Below, one piece after another: positions 52,494-61,128 of a stretch of DNA of 64,000 nucleotides. Within the stretch, counting starts at the first letter, position 1; each line of letters begins with the position of its first letter. Both the position numbers and the translations under genes were made by a program. This stretch comes from Moorella humiferrea (GTDB lineage Bacteria; Bacillota; DSM-521; Neomoorellales; Neomoorellaceae), in assembly GCF_039233145.1 (NCBI RefSeq), contig NZ_CP136419.1, positions 2,516,001-2,580,000 on the forward strand, written 5' to 3'. The notes under the pieces are model-generated. The model was not told where the DNA came from and did not search any database. It was given only the letters and a program-made list of their open reading frames with translations.

Positions 52494-53351
52494 TTATTCT
52501 TCCCGGCGATAGGCCAGGAAACAACGATCGCGCCCGGCATAATCGGGCAAAATCGTCATATCCCGGTAGGCACCGGTGGCCGCCGCCAGCTCTAAAACGG
52601 ACCGGCCCTGGTTGTGGCCTATCTCCAGGGCCACCAGCCCGCCGCCCTTTAAAACTGCAACCGCCCCCGGCAACAGACGGCGATAGGCCCCAAGGCCGTC
52701 CGGACCGCCGTCCAGAGCCAGGTGCGGTTCGGCCCTTACTTCCGGCGGAAGCCTGTCCAGTTCGGCAGCAGGTATGTACGGCGGGTTGGCCACCAGGGCG
52801 TCCAGTCTGAGGCCTTTAAGGGGGGTTAAAAAGTCGCCTTGAAGAAAAACAACCCGGCCCTCAAGGCCCAGCGCACGGGCGTTGTACCGGGCCACCTCGA
52901 GGGCTTCCGGGCTTATTTCGGTGGCATAAACTTTTGCATTGGGCAGGTAATGGGCCAGGCTTAAAGCTATGGCCCCGCTTCCCGTGCCGCAGTCGGCTAT
53001 TGTATAATGCCCTACCTTATCAAGGCGCGCCAGGACGGCTTCCACCACTACTTCCGTATCCTGCCGGGGAATCAGGACCGCCGGGGTAACTTTGAATTCC
53101 AGGGCCATGAATTCCTGGCGGCCGGTTATATACTGCAGGGGATATCCCTTTGCCCGGCGTGCCACGGCCGGCCAGAACCTGGCGGCAACGTTTGGATCCA
53201 ATGCCTCATCGAGCCGGGCCAGGAGGCCGGGCCGGCCGTACCCGCCGGCCCAGGAAAGGAGCACCTCTGCTTCCAGGCGAGGGCGGGGCACGCCACCCGC
53301 TTTTAATTGCCGGCTCGCGACCTGCAGGGCTTCCCCGAGAGTCGTCGCCAC
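52494..53351 (-). CDS. prmC: Peptide chain release factor N5-glutamine methyltransferase
   Basis: 285 residues from a GTG at 53351 (GGAGG six bases upstream). S-adenosylmethionine motif YTIADCGTGSGAIALSLAHYL and the substrate motif LVANPPYIPAAEL (NPPY) identify it. It methylates the Gln of the GGQ loop of the release factor encoded directly upstream. Confidence 0.95.
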   Translation of the reverse strand: MATTLGEALQVASRQLKAGGVPRPRLEAEVLLSWAGGYGRPGLLARLDEALDPNVAARFWPAVARRAKGYPLQYITGRQEFMALEFKVTPAVLIPRQDTEVVVEAVLARLDKVGHYTIADCGTGSGAIALSLAHYLPNAKVYATEISPEALEVARYNARALGLEGRVVFLQGDFLTPLKGLRLDALVANPPYIPAAELDRLPPEVRAEPHLALDGGPDGLGAYRRLLPGAVAVLKGGGLVALEIGHNQGRSVLELAAATGAYRDMTILPDYAGRDRCFLAYRREE

Positions 53352-53352
53352 C

Positions 53353-54423
53353 TTAAGCCTCCATGTTTTTCAGCTTTTCGGCCTGATCGTTGGTAACCAG
53401 GGCATCGATGATCTCGTCGAGTTCGCCGTCCAGGACGGCGTCAAGGTTGTGGACCGTCAGCCCGATGCGGTGGTCGGTCACCCGGTTCTGAGGAAAATTG
53501 TAGGTGCGGATGCGCTCGCTGCGGTCGCCGGTACCCACCTGGGAGCGCCGCTCCGCCGCCAGCTCTCCCTCCTGCTCGGCCCTGGCCATATCTAAAAGCC
53601 GCGCCCGCAGGACCTTCAGCGCCTTTTCCTTGTTCTTGAGCTGGGACTTCTCGTCCTGGCAGGAAACGACCAGGCCGGTGGGCAGATGGGTGATCCGCAC
53701 CGCCGAATAGGTGGTGTTCACCGACTGGCCTCCGGGGCCGCTGGAACAAAAGATATCGATCCGCAGGTCCTCGGGTTTAATCTCAACGTCCACCTCTTCG
53801 GCCTCCGGCAATACGGCCACCGTCGCCGTCGAGGTGTGGATACGTCCGCCGGACTCGGTAGCGGGTATGCGCTGCACCCGGTGAACGCCGCTTTCAAACT
53901 TTAAGCGGCTGTAAACCCCCTGGCCTTCAATCATAAAAATTATCTCTTTAAATCCCCCCAGCTCCGTGGGATGGGCATCGATAATTTCCGTACGCCAGCG
54001 CTTCTTTTCGGCATAACGCTGGTACATGCGGAATAGGTCGCCGGCAAAGAGGGCCGCCTCGTCACCGCCGGCCCCGGCCCGGATCTCCATAATAATGTTC
54101 TTTTCGTCATTGGGGTCTTTGGGCAGAAGGAGGATTTTCAAGCGCCGTTCCAGCTCCTCCTTCTCTTCCTCCAAACGCTTAATTTCACCCGATAAAAACT
54201 CACGAAACTCGGAGTCCTTCTCTTCTTCCAGCAAATCGCGGCTTTCTTCCAGGTCGGCCGTCACCCGGCGGTAACGGCGAAAGGTCATCACGATATCTTC
54301 CAGAGCGGCATGGGCCCGCGCGTGTTTCTGCAACTGCTCCGGATCGGATATTACTGCCGGATCCCCCATAAGTCTTCCCAGTTCTTCATACTTTGCTTCG
54401 ATTTGCTCCAATTTATCGAACAT
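53353..54423 (-). CDS. prfA: Peptide chain release factor 1
   Basis: 356 residues from ATG 54423 ([15 protein letters not shown]); a second ATG two codons earlier is too close to the ribosome site. The catalytic loop is [24 protein letters not shown]; the PxT stop-codon loop region precedes it ([22 protein letters not shown]). Ends translation at UAA and UAG. It overlaps the yqhQ stop. Confidence 0.96.
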   Translation of the reverse strand: MFDKLEQIEAKYEELGRLMGDPAVISDPEQLQKHARAHAALEDIVMTFRRYRRVTADLEESRDLLEEEKDSEFREFLSGEIKRLEEEKEELERRLKILLLPKDPNDEKNIIMEIRAGAGGDEAALFAGDLFRMYQRYAEKKRWRTEIIDAHPTELGGFKEIIFMIEGQGVYSRLKFESGVHRVQRIPATESGGRIHTSTATVAVLPEAEEVDVEIKPEDLRIDIFCSSGPGGQSVNTTYSAVRITHLPTGLVVSCQDEKSQLKNKEKALKVLRARLLDMARAEQEGELAAERRSQVGTGDRSERIRTYNFPQNRVTDHRIGLTVHNLDAVLDGELDEIIDALVTNDQAEKLKNMEA

Positions 54424-55360
54424 CTGCATTCACCTCCGTCCCCGGCGGCTCTTCCATAACCGCCTTGAGGGCGGCCAGAGCCACCTCCAGCATACCGTCG
54501 TCCGGTTCCCGCGTAGTCAACTTCTGCAGCCAGAGGCCGGGAGCGGCTATGGCTCGCACCAGGGGCACGTTTAAATAACGGCCGGTAAATTTAAGCATTT
54601 CATAAGCCAACCCGGCGATTACCGGGAGCAATACCAGCCGCGAGGCCAGGCGCCAAAGGATCCCGCCCCGGCCGACCACGGAAAAGAAAACAATCGTTAA
54701 TATGAGGACCAACAGGAGAAAACTAGTACCGCAACGGGGATGAAGGGTGGAATAAGGCCGTACCGTTTCTACCCGCAAAGCGGCCCCCGCCTCCAGGGCG
54801 TTGATTGCTTTGTGCTCGGCGCCGTGATACTGGAAAACGCGTTCTATATCTTTAACCCGGCCGATGGCCACCACGTAGCCTAAAAAAAGAAGCATTCTTA
54901 AAAGACCCTCGACCACGTTCTGCCATAATATAGACAGATGGTCGTGGAGGAGAAGGGCGGCTCCGGCCGGCAACAGGACGAAAATTCCTACCGCCGCCGC
55001 CAGGGCCACGATCACCGTTAGGACCAGGTCCCTGGTGCTCAACTCTTCTCCTTCTTCCTCCACTGCCTCGTTGGCCGAGAAGGTCAAATAGCGGATGCCT
55101 AAAATTAAAGATTCAAAAAGCGCTACAACGCCGCGGAGCAAGGGCATTTTAAACAGGGGATGGCGGCCGAAGATGCCGTCGTTTAAATCGGTCCGGACCA
55201 AAATCTCGCCGTTTGCCTTGCGGATGGCCACGGCCGTTTTGCGGGGACCACGCATCATAACCCCTTCAATGACGGCCTGGCCGCCGTACTGCACGTTACT
55301 TGCCGCCGCCAATAGGAAAAAGCAGAGCCCTCGGCTCCGCCTTTTTTTGCTAGCGACCAT
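54413..55360 (-). CDS. yqhQ: DUF1385 membrane protein (YqhQ-like)
   Basis: About 315 residues. The hallmark [29 protein letters not shown] near the N-terminus, then several membrane helices ([27 protein letters not shown] and others) and [18 protein letters not shown] with [15 protein letters not shown]. The family is poorly understood. The start is uncertain: the ATG at 55360 given here overlaps rpmE and would include the rpmE terminator in the coding region; a TTG (55312) or GTG (55294) just before YGGQAVIEG is possible and would avoid that. Confidence 0.8.
   Translation of the reverse strand: MVASKKRRSRGLCFFLLAAASNVQYGGQAVIEGVMMRGPRKTAVAIRKANGEILVRTDLNDGIFGRHPLFKMPLLRGVVALFESLILGIRYLTFSANEAVEEEGEELSTRDLVLTVIVALAAAVGIFVLLPAGAALLLHDHLSILWQNVVEGLLRMLLFLGYVVAIGRVKDIERVFQYHGAEHKAINALEAGAALRVETVRPYSTLHPRCGTSFLLLVLILTIVFFSVVGRGGILWRLASRLVLLPVIAGLAYEMLKFTGRYLNVPLVRAIAAPGLWLQKLTTREPDDGMLEVALAALKAVMEEPPGTEVNADVR
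55317..55340 (-). terminator. Terminator of rpmE
   Basis: On the minus strand GCGGAGCC-gag-GGCTCTGC (one G-T pair) is followed by TTTTT. It begins ten bases after the rpmE stop, and raises doubt about longer starts for yqhQ. Confidence 0.75.
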
Positions 55361-55550
55361 ATTTCTGCCGGAAGCGTTCAATCCGCCCGCCACGCTCAAC
55401 TACCCTCTGCCGGGTGCCGGTGTAGAAGGGATGGCATTGGGAGCAAATTTCCACCCGTATCTCCTTTTTGGTCGAGCGTGTTTCAATGACATTGCCGCAG
55501 GCACAGATGATCCGCGCTTTGTCGTAATTGGGATGGATGTCCGGTTTCAC
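55350..55550 (-). CDS. rpmE: Ribosomal protein L31, zinc-binding form
   Basis: 66 residues: [45 protein letters not shown] and so on. The CACGN and CSQC pairs form the zinc site of the C+ form of L31, which usually indicates normal zinc supply. Own terminator and short leader. Confidence 0.96.
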   Translation of the reverse strand: MKPDIHPNYDKARIICACGNVIETRSTKKEIRVEICSQCHPFYTGTRQRVVERGGRIERFRQKYGR

Positions 55551-55617
55551 GCCTTTTCACCTCCGCGGGTAAATCAAACTCATTTCAGTATAACATGAAA
55601 GGGCACAAGGTGCAAAG

Positions 55618-55650
55618 AAAAAAATAAAAGGGCCGGCGTCACGACCGGCC
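55618..55650 (-). terminator. Terminator of the M23/LysM gene
   Basis: On the minus strand GGCCGG (55650-55645) pairs with CCGGCC (55636-55631), then CTTTTATTTTTTT follows. It starts just after the gene at 55654. Confidence 0.85.
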
Positions 55651-55653
55651 GTT

Positions 55654-56535
55654 CTATTTTAAAAAGCCTTCCGGATTTACAGCCCTGCCCTTTTCCCGAA
55701 CCTCAAAATGGAGGTGGGGGCCGGTGGCGTTCCCCGTGGCGCCTACTTCGGCGATGACCTCACCCGCCCGGACGTACTCGCCGCTTTTTACCAGATTACG
55801 GGAGTTATGAGCGTAAACCGTCTCGAGACCGTTGCCGTGGTCAATCTTTACCATGTTACCGTAAATGCCGTTCCCCCATCCGGAAAAAGTGACTATCCCC
55901 GACCAGGCGGCGCGAATATAATCTCCCACCCTGCCAGCTATATCGAGGCCGTGGTGAAATTCATTATCCCGCCAGCCAAAGCCGGAAGTAATGGAGCCGA
56001 ACAGGGGCCAGAACAAGGAAACCGGATTAAGGCTCCGGGAAGCCGGACGGGTTGTCGTTACAACGCTTCCCGCAGCGGGAACGGTAAGAACCGTACCGGG
56101 CCGAAGCCTTTTAGCGTCGACAATGCCATTTGATGCGGCTAGGTCTTCGACACTGGTACCGAAACGCCGCGCAATGGCCCACAGGGTGTCTCCGGCGGCC
56201 ACCGTATAGAGCCGTTCCCTTTCATAGGGCAATACCAAGAACTGTCCCGGTTCCAGGGTGGCCTCGGGTTCCATATAATTCATGGCCGCCAGGAGTTCTG
56301 GTTCCGTCTGGTACCGCCGGGCGATGCCCTCGAAGGTGTCCCCCTCTTCCACCCGGTAGATGCGGGTATAGCTGTTTAAGCGCGCGGCAAGCTCCTGATA
56401 AGTTTCCGGCGCCGCAGCCGCCGCCACCTGCCGCAGATCATCGATGACGGCCCCCTGCGCCGGTAGGGCGAAAAGGCTGTTAAATAACAGGACCGACCCC
56501 AGGGCCAGGCATACCGCCACCTTTTTGTAAAACAT
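55654..56535 (-). CDS. Secreted M23 metallopeptidase with two LysM domains
   Basis: 293 residues from ATG 56535 (AGGAGTG five bases upstream). Signal peptide (VAVCLALGSVLLFNSLFALPAQGA), two LysM domains (RIYRVEEGDTFEGIARRYQ and RLYTVAAGDTLWAIARRFG), then an M23 domain with zinc ligands in EFHHGLDIAGRVGDYIRAAWSGIV and TGPHLHFEVREKG. Probably a wall-bound endopeptidase used in growth or separation. It lies between rho and rpmE, each set off by terminators. Confidence 0.93.
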   Translation of the reverse strand: MFYKKVAVCLALGSVLLFNSLFALPAQGAVIDDLRQVAAAAAPETYQELAARLNSYTRIYRVEEGDTFEGIARRYQTEPELLAAMNYMEPEATLEPGQFLVLPYERERLYTVAAGDTLWAIARRFGTSVEDLAASNGIVDAKRLRPGTVLTVPAAGSVVTTTRPASRSLNPVSLFWPLFGSITSGFGWRDNEFHHGLDIAGRVGDYIRAAWSGIVTFSGWGNGIYGNMVKIDHGNGLETVYAHNSRNLVKSGEYVRAGEVIAEVGATGNATGPHLHFEVREKGRAVNPEGFLK

Positions 56536-56607
56536 TTTTTCACTCCTGTTCTTCTCATATATGGTATTAGTTTCCTCTTCTCCCATCCGACTTTTATTTT
56601 AGCCATA

Positions 56608-56640
56608 TAAAAACAAAAATATACCCCGTGGAGAACGGGG
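56608..56640 (-). terminator. Terminator of rho
   Basis: On the minus strand CCCCGT (56640-56635) pairs with ACGGGG (56629-56624), followed by TATATTTTTGTTTTT. Confidence 0.85.
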
Positions 56641-56668
56641 AATGGTTTAGAGGTATCTACCGGAACCG

Positions 56669-57949
56669 TTAGTGCTCCCGGGGGAACATGGCCGGAAGGG
56701 CCCGCAGGAGGTCTTTATTGCTTTTCGTTTTCTTCATGGACTCGATGAGTACCTCGGCTACCTCCACAGGGCCCATGCCGCTAGTGACCCGCCGGAAATG
56801 CCATACCAGTTCCAATTCCTCGGGGCTAAGCAAAAGCTCTTCCCGCCTGGTCCCGGAACGCTTGACGTCTATGGCCGGAAAAATGCGGCGTTCCGCCAGC
56901 CGCCGGTCCAGGATCAGTTCCATATTGCCCGTACCTTTGAATTCTTCAAAGATTACATCATCCATGCGGCTGCCGGTTTCGATCAAAGCCGTGGCTACAA
57001 TGGTGAGGCTCCCCCCCTCTTCCACTTTGCGGGCAGCGCCGAAAAAGCGCTTGGGCTTATACAGGGCGGCCGGATCGACACCGCCGGAAAGGGTGCGGCC
57101 GCTGGGGGGAACGACGAGATTATGGGCCCGGGCCAGCCGGGTTATGCTGTCTAGAAGGACGACTACATCCTTTTTATGTTCTACCAGACGCTTGGCCCGT
57201 TCCAGGACCATGTCGGCCACCTTGACGTGGTTTTCCGGCAGCTCATCAAAGGTGGAACTGACGACCTCGCCGCGCACTGAACGCTCGATGTCGGTGACTT
57301 CTTCGGGCCTTTCGTCAATTAAGAGGATTATCAGTTCAACCTCGGGATAGTTGGTGGTGATGGCATTGGCGATTTTTTTCAGCAGCACGGTTTTGCCGGC
57401 CTTGGGAGGGGAAACGATCAGGGCGCGCTGGCCTTTGCCCAGGGGGGCAATCAAGTCGATAATGCGGGTGGAAGGGTCGCCGTTGTCGGTTTCCAGGGTA
57501 TAACGTTCGTAGGGGTAAATAGGCGTTAAGGCGTCAAAATGGAGGCGTTCCGGTGAGGTTTCCGGGTTTTCTCCGTTGACCTTTTCCACCCGCAGCAGGG
57601 CAAAAAAGCGCTCGTTATCCTTGGGCGGGCGGACCAAACCGGCTACTTTGTCACCGGTACGCAGGTCAAAGCGGCGGATCTGGGAAGGGGATATATAGAT
57701 ATCGTCGCCGCTGGGTATGTAGCCGAAGGGGCGTAAAAACCCGTAACCGTCGGGCAGGATTTCCAGAATGCCCTGGGCCTGAAGCTGCTCTTCCTTTTCC
57801 TGTTCCTGCTGTTCCTTCTGGGCCAGGGCCTTGGCGATTTCAAAGACCAGTTCCTTCTTGCGTAAGCGGTAATAACCGCTTATATTGAGCTCCCGGGCTA
57901 TCCGGTAAAGCTCAACCATGGTCTTGCTTTCTAATTCGGCCGTATTCAA
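56669..57949 (-). CDS. rho: Transcription termination factor Rho
   Basis: 426 residues. N-terminal Rho_N helix domain ([33 protein letters not shown]), cold-shock RNA-binding domain ([45 protein letters not shown]) and the hexameric ATPase: Walker [21 protein letters not shown], Walker [18 protein letters not shown]-loop around [14 protein letters not shown]. Ends RNA synthesis in an RNA-dependent way. Complete. Confidence 0.97.
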   Translation of the reverse strand: MNTAELESKTMVELYRIARELNISGYYRLRKKELVFEIAKALAQKEQQEQEKEEQLQAQGILEILPDGYGFLRPFGYIPSGDDIYISPSQIRRFDLRTGDKVAGLVRPPKDNERFFALLRVEKVNGENPETSPERLHFDALTPIYPYERYTLETDNGDPSTRIIDLIAPLGKGQRALIVSPPKAGKTVLLKKIANAITTNYPEVELIILLIDERPEEVTDIERSVRGEVVSSTFDELPENHVKVADMVLERAKRLVEHKKDVVVLLDSITRLARAHNLVVPPSGRTLSGGVDPAALYKPKRFFGAARKVEEGGSLTIVATALIETGSRMDDVIFEEFKGTGNMELILDRRLAERRIFPAIDVKRSGTRREELLLSPEELELVWHFRRVTSGMGPVEVAEVLIESMKKTKSNKDLLRALPAMFPREH

Positions 57950-57968
57950 ATGTATATAACCTCCATAA

Positions 57969-58616
57969 TTACTTATCCTTGACCTTATTCCAATCGGCTA
58001 AAAATCTGGCTAGGCCGGCTTCGGTAAGGGGATGGTTCACCATCTGCATGATGACTTTGTAGGGAACGGTAGCTATGTCGGCACCCAGGCGGGCGGCCTG
58101 CAGGACGTGAAGGGGATGGCGGATGCTGGCGGCAATAACCTCGGTTTCCAGCCCGTGCTGGGCAAAGATGGGGACGATATCGGCGATGACCTGCATACCG
58201 TAATGGTTAATATCGTCCAGGCGTCCCACAAAGGGACTCACGTAAGTAGCCCCGGCCAGGGCGGCAAGCAGCGCCTGGTTGGCCGAAAAAATCAAGGTGA
58301 CATTGGTTTTAACGTTTTTCTCCTTAAGCCTTTTAACGGCTTTCAAGCCTTCGGCCGTCATGGGGATCTTAATGACGATGTTTTCGGCAAGGGCCGCCAG
58401 TTCCAGGGCCTCCGCCACCATGCCACTGGCTTCCGTGCTGATTACCTCGGCACTGACGGGCCCGTCTACAAGGGTGGCTATTTCCTGCACCACCTGGCGA
58501 AAGTTGCGGCCTTCCCTGGCTATCAGGGAAGGATTGGTGGTTACACCTGAAATTATACCCAGATCCCTGGCAGCTTTAATCTCTTCGATATTGGCAGAAT
58601 CGATAAAAATGCGCAC
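57969..58616 (-). CDS. tal: Transaldolase / fructose-6-phosphate aldolase-like protein
   Basis: 215 residues from GTG 58616, the normal size of the short transaldolases (TalC/FSA/YwjH). [32 protein letters not shown], the Schiff-base Lys in [19 protein letters not shown], and [15 protein letters not shown] are family motifs. Longer upstream frame lacks homology and a ribosome site. Works in the pentose phosphate pathway; beside fba as in Bacillus. Confidence 0.92.
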   Translation of the reverse strand: MRIFIDSANIEEIKAARDLGIISGVTTNPSLIAREGRNFRQVVQEIATLVDGPVSAEVISTEASGMVAEALELAALAENIVIKIPMTAEGLKAVKRLKEKNVKTNVTLIFSANQALLAALAGATYVSPFVGRLDDINHYGMQVIADIVPIFAQHGLETEVIAASIRHPLHVLQAARLGADIATVPYKVIMQMVNHPLTEAGLARFLADWNKVKDK

Positions 58617-58714
58617 CTGTCGCCGGCACCTCCACAACGTGATAGTAAAAAACATTCATCATGCCGTTAGCAAAATCCTGCCAACTGCTCCAAAAAATTT
58701 GGTATTTAGGATAA

Positions 58715-58742
58715 GGGCCCGGCGGTTTAAGGCCCCGGGCCC
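58715..58742 (-). terminator. Hairpin between DUF1540 gene and transaldolase gene
   Basis: GGGCCCGG (58715-58722) pairs with CCGGGCCC (58735-58742); on the minus strand it is followed by TTATCC. A modest stem with weak tail, 20 bases after the small gene stop. Confidence 0.5.
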
Positions 58743-58761
58743 TGCGGTAAAACGGAGAAGC

Positions 58762-58914
58762 CTATTTCTTTTTGGGACGGAAAGTATGGCAGGCCGTCCC
58801 GTCGGATGTGGTGACCTTGCGGTCGCCGCTCGACCGGACCTCAATGGCATCGGCGGTGCAGATCATGTTGTCCCAAAAATGGCATTCTTCTACACCGCAC
58901 TTTATCTGGGCCAT
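58762..58914 (-). CDS. DUF1540-type cysteine miniprotein
   Basis: 50 residues: MAQIKCGVEECHFWDNMICT, then ADAIEVRSSGDRKV and TTSDGTACHTFRPKKK. The spacing C-x4-C and C ... C with the pattern I-C-V-x-x-C-x-Y/F-W-x-x-x-x-C is that of DUF1540 proteins, probably a small zinc or disulphide fold. GGAGG lies seven bases before the ATG. It sits between fba and tal and was probably missed by length cut-offs. Function unknown; DUF1540 genes are frequent in spore formers. Confidence 0.8.
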   Translation of the reverse strand: MAQIKCGVEECHFWDNMICTADAIEVRSSGDRKVTTSDGTACHTFRPKKK

Positions 58915-58947
58915 TTTCCAACCTCCTCGGGGTTTTTTTATAGGTTT

Positions 58948-59820
58948 TCACCCCGGGATAGAATTATGCAGACGGCCGGCAGAGCCAAAGACCCGCATTT
59001 TGTGGCGAATGACGGAAGTTGCAGCGTCCCTGGCCGGCCCCAGCACTTTTCTAGGATCGATCTCTTCCGGGTTATCTGCCAGTGCCCGGCGCATGGCCTC
59101 TACAAAGACGATGCGAATGTCGGTATCGATGTTGATTTTGCGCACACCCAATGCTACAGCCCGGCGTATATCTTCATCGGGAACCCCGGAAGAGCCATGG
59201 AGGACGATGGGGGTGTTTATCAGCCCGTCGATGGCGGCCAGGCGTTCGAAATCCAGCTGCGGTTTACCCTTGTAGCGGCCGTGGGCCGTCCCAATGGCGA
59301 CAGCCAGGGCATCGACGCCCGTTTCCGCGACAAAGCGGGCGGCCTCTTCAGGGACGGTCATGGTGGCCTCACGTTCGGATACGCTGACATGGTCCTCGGT
59401 ACCGCCGATCCTGCCGAGCTCCCCTTCCACCGAGGCACCTATGGCGTGGGCAATCTCCACTACCTGCCTGGTCAAGGCGATGTTTTCTTCCAGGGGGTAT
59501 TTGGAACCATCAATCATAACCGAAGTGAAACCGGCCCGCAGGCAGCGCAGCACCTGCTCGAAGTCGGTGCCGTGATCGAGGTGCAGGACCACCGGCACCC
59601 GAGTACCGGCGGCCGCCGTACGCACCAGGGAAGTTATGTACTGAAGTCCGGCATATTTAATGGCCCCCTGGCTGGCCTGGATAATGACCGGCGCCCCTTC
59701 CGCCTCGGCGGCACCGATGATGGCCTGGACTATCTCCATATTATTACAATTGAAAGCGCCGACGGCATATCCTTTGGCGTCTGCCTCCTGGAGAACTTCA
59801 GCGAGGGTAACTAACGGCAT
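58948..59820 (-). CDS. fba: Class II fructose-1,6-bisphosphate aldolase
   Basis: 290 residues. Zinc-dependent aldolase of glycolysis and gluconeogenesis. VPVVLHLDHGTDFEQVLRCLRAGFTSVMIDGSKYPLEENI, the NIALT segment, GTAHGRYKGKPQLDFERLAAI and TPIVLHGSSGVPDEDIRRAV supply the metal and phosphate ligands. Complete length. Next to spo0F, as in Bacillus, apart from the unknown gene between. Confidence 0.95.
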   Translation of the reverse strand: MPLVTLAEVLQEADAKGYAVGAFNCNNMEIVQAIIGAAEAEGAPVIIQASQGAIKYAGLQYITSLVRTAAAGTRVPVVLHLDHGTDFEQVLRCLRAGFTSVMIDGSKYPLEENIALTRQVVEIAHAIGASVEGELGRIGGTEDHVSVSEREATMTVPEEAARFVAETGVDALAVAIGTAHGRYKGKPQLDFERLAAIDGLINTPIVLHGSSGVPDEDIRRAVALGVRKINIDTDIRIVFVEAMRRALADNPEEIDPRKVLGPARDAATSVIRHKMRVFGSAGRLHNSIPG

Positions 59821-59863
59821 AAGCTCAACTCCTTAAAAAAATTGTTCCTCCCGGCACCTTCTG

Positions 59864-60517
59864 TTATACCCGCGTTTTCTGGCGCCGGCGACGGGTGCGC
59901 TGCCTGGTTCTTCCGGGCAAGCGGATTTCCTGGAGTTCTTCCACCTGCTCCAGATCGGTATAGGTTAGGGCAGGAAGGGTCTTTTCCGCCCGGCAAGCCT
60001 GGCAGCGCAGCTTAAGGTGTCCCGGAAAAATTTCTACTTCGATGTTTTCATTGCCGCAGCCGCACCGTACCCGGCCTTCCTCGGCCTTCTGGTAAATAAG
60101 GGACAGCAATTGATACATGATCTCCGGCTCTTCAAAAAAATCGTCGTAGCCGAGGTCCCGGGCGGCTTCGACCAGACTGCGGTCATGACGCTGGACCGCC
60201 CGCTGCACCTTTTCCCGGGGGCCGATAAAACCGACATCCAGCTCTGTTTCCCTGCACGTCAGGGTTAAAAGCCGCCGCGCCCACAGTTCTCCATGGGTAA
60301 GCCGCATTAAATGAAGGCCGTCGCACATGCCGCAGCGGTACTGGAGGCAGAATGTCCTACCTTTCTTCTTTTCCATCTTCATCAACGGCGTACCGCAACT
60401 GCAGTCGATCTGCCACATTCTATCGCCGCCGAAATCAAAAAGGGAAAAGCCGCGAAACTCCAGGCGGCCACAGGAAGGGCAACGTATTGCTACCACATTG
60501 AAGGTGTGGATGATCAC
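59864..60517 (-). CDS. Unknown protein with several zinc ribbons
   Basis: 217 residues. At least three Cys pairs are visible: RCPSCGRLEF at the N-terminus, IDCSCGTPLMKM and YRCGMCDGLHLM next, and RCGCGNENIEVEIFPGHLKLRCQACRAEK near the end, so two or three zinc ribbons flank a charged helical middle (VQRAVQRHDRSLVEAARDLGYDDFFEEPEIM). The C-terminus is very basic (RTRQRTRRRRQKTRV), which suits nucleic-acid contact. I do not recognise the family. It lies between spo0F and fba, both on the same strand. Confidence 0.7.
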   Translation of the reverse strand: MIIHTFNVVAIRCPSCGRLEFRGFSLFDFGGDRMWQIDCSCGTPLMKMEKKKGRTFCLQYRCGMCDGLHLMRLTHGELWARRLLTLTCRETELDVGFIGPREKVQRAVQRHDRSLVEAARDLGYDDFFEEPEIMYQLLSLIYQKAEEGRVRCGCGNENIEVEIFPGHLKLRCQACRAEKTLPALTYTDLEQVEELQEIRLPGRTRQRTRRRRQKTRV

Positions 60518-60580
60518 TTTTATTTAATCCCCCTCACCCTTCCATAAATTCGCCGCCGCCGGAAAAATTCCTGCACCCGG

Positions 60581-60612
60581 ATAAATTTAAAGGCCCGCCA
60601 GCCGGCAGGCCT
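60581..60612 (-). terminator. Terminator of spo0F
   Basis: On the minus strand AGGCCTGCC (60612-60604) pairs with GGCGGGCCT (60599-60591, one G-T pair), followed by TTTAAATTTA. Confidence 0.7.
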
Positions 60613-60635
60613 GTGCGTTTCCGCGAATTTTTAAA

Positions 60636-61016
60636 CTATATTGGTCCCGCTCCTTGCAAATTATATTTTCCCGTCTGCAGTGCCTCCTCTACCGCCCGGT
60701 ACAGCTGCCGGATGTCGAAGGGCTTCTGCAGGATATAGCGCACGCCGAGTCCTTCAAGCTGGCACCTAAAGTCCAGCTCATTGTAGGCCGTAATCACAAT
60801 TGCCGGCAGGTGGACGGCAAGGCGCCTCACGTTCTTTAAAAACTCCACTCCGCTCATGCCCGGCATTTTAAGATCAAGAATTACCAATACAGGGGTTTCG
60901 TTTTTAATTTTTTCCAGGGCTTCCGCCCCGTCCTTCGCTTCGCAAGGAATATACCCCAGCTGTTTTAAAGCTTCGCAAAGCAAACGACGTACACCCGGCT
61001 GGTCGTCTATTATCAA
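60636..61016 (-). CDS. spo0F: Response regulator Spo0F (sporulation phosphorelay)
   Basis: 126 residues, a single receiver domain with no output domain. IIDDQPGVRRLLCEAL acid pair, VILDLKMPGMSG phospho-acceptor Asp, VITAYNE Thr, and ILQKPFD Lys are complete. The start is TTG at 61016, six bases behind AGGTGAG. Location beside fba matches Bacillus spo0F, where the protein passes phosphate between sensor kinases and Spo0B. Clostridia often lack the full relay, so its partner is uncertain; the receiver alone could also serve another pathway. Confidence 0.8.
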   Translation of the reverse strand: MIIDDQPGVRRLLCEALKQLGYIPCEAKDGAEALEKIKNETPVLVILDLKMPGMSGVEFLKNVRRLAVHLPAIVITAYNELDFRCQLEGLGVRYILQKPFDIRQLYRAVEEALQTGKYNLQGAGPI

Positions 61017-61128
61017 TACTTTCTCACCTATCAGACCAGCTCACCTCCAATCGCGGCCTTGTTAGCCCCCCTTTCATCCCCAAGCTTCGCTCACGGCTTC
61101 GCTAGATAAATTATTTTGCCATTTCTTT

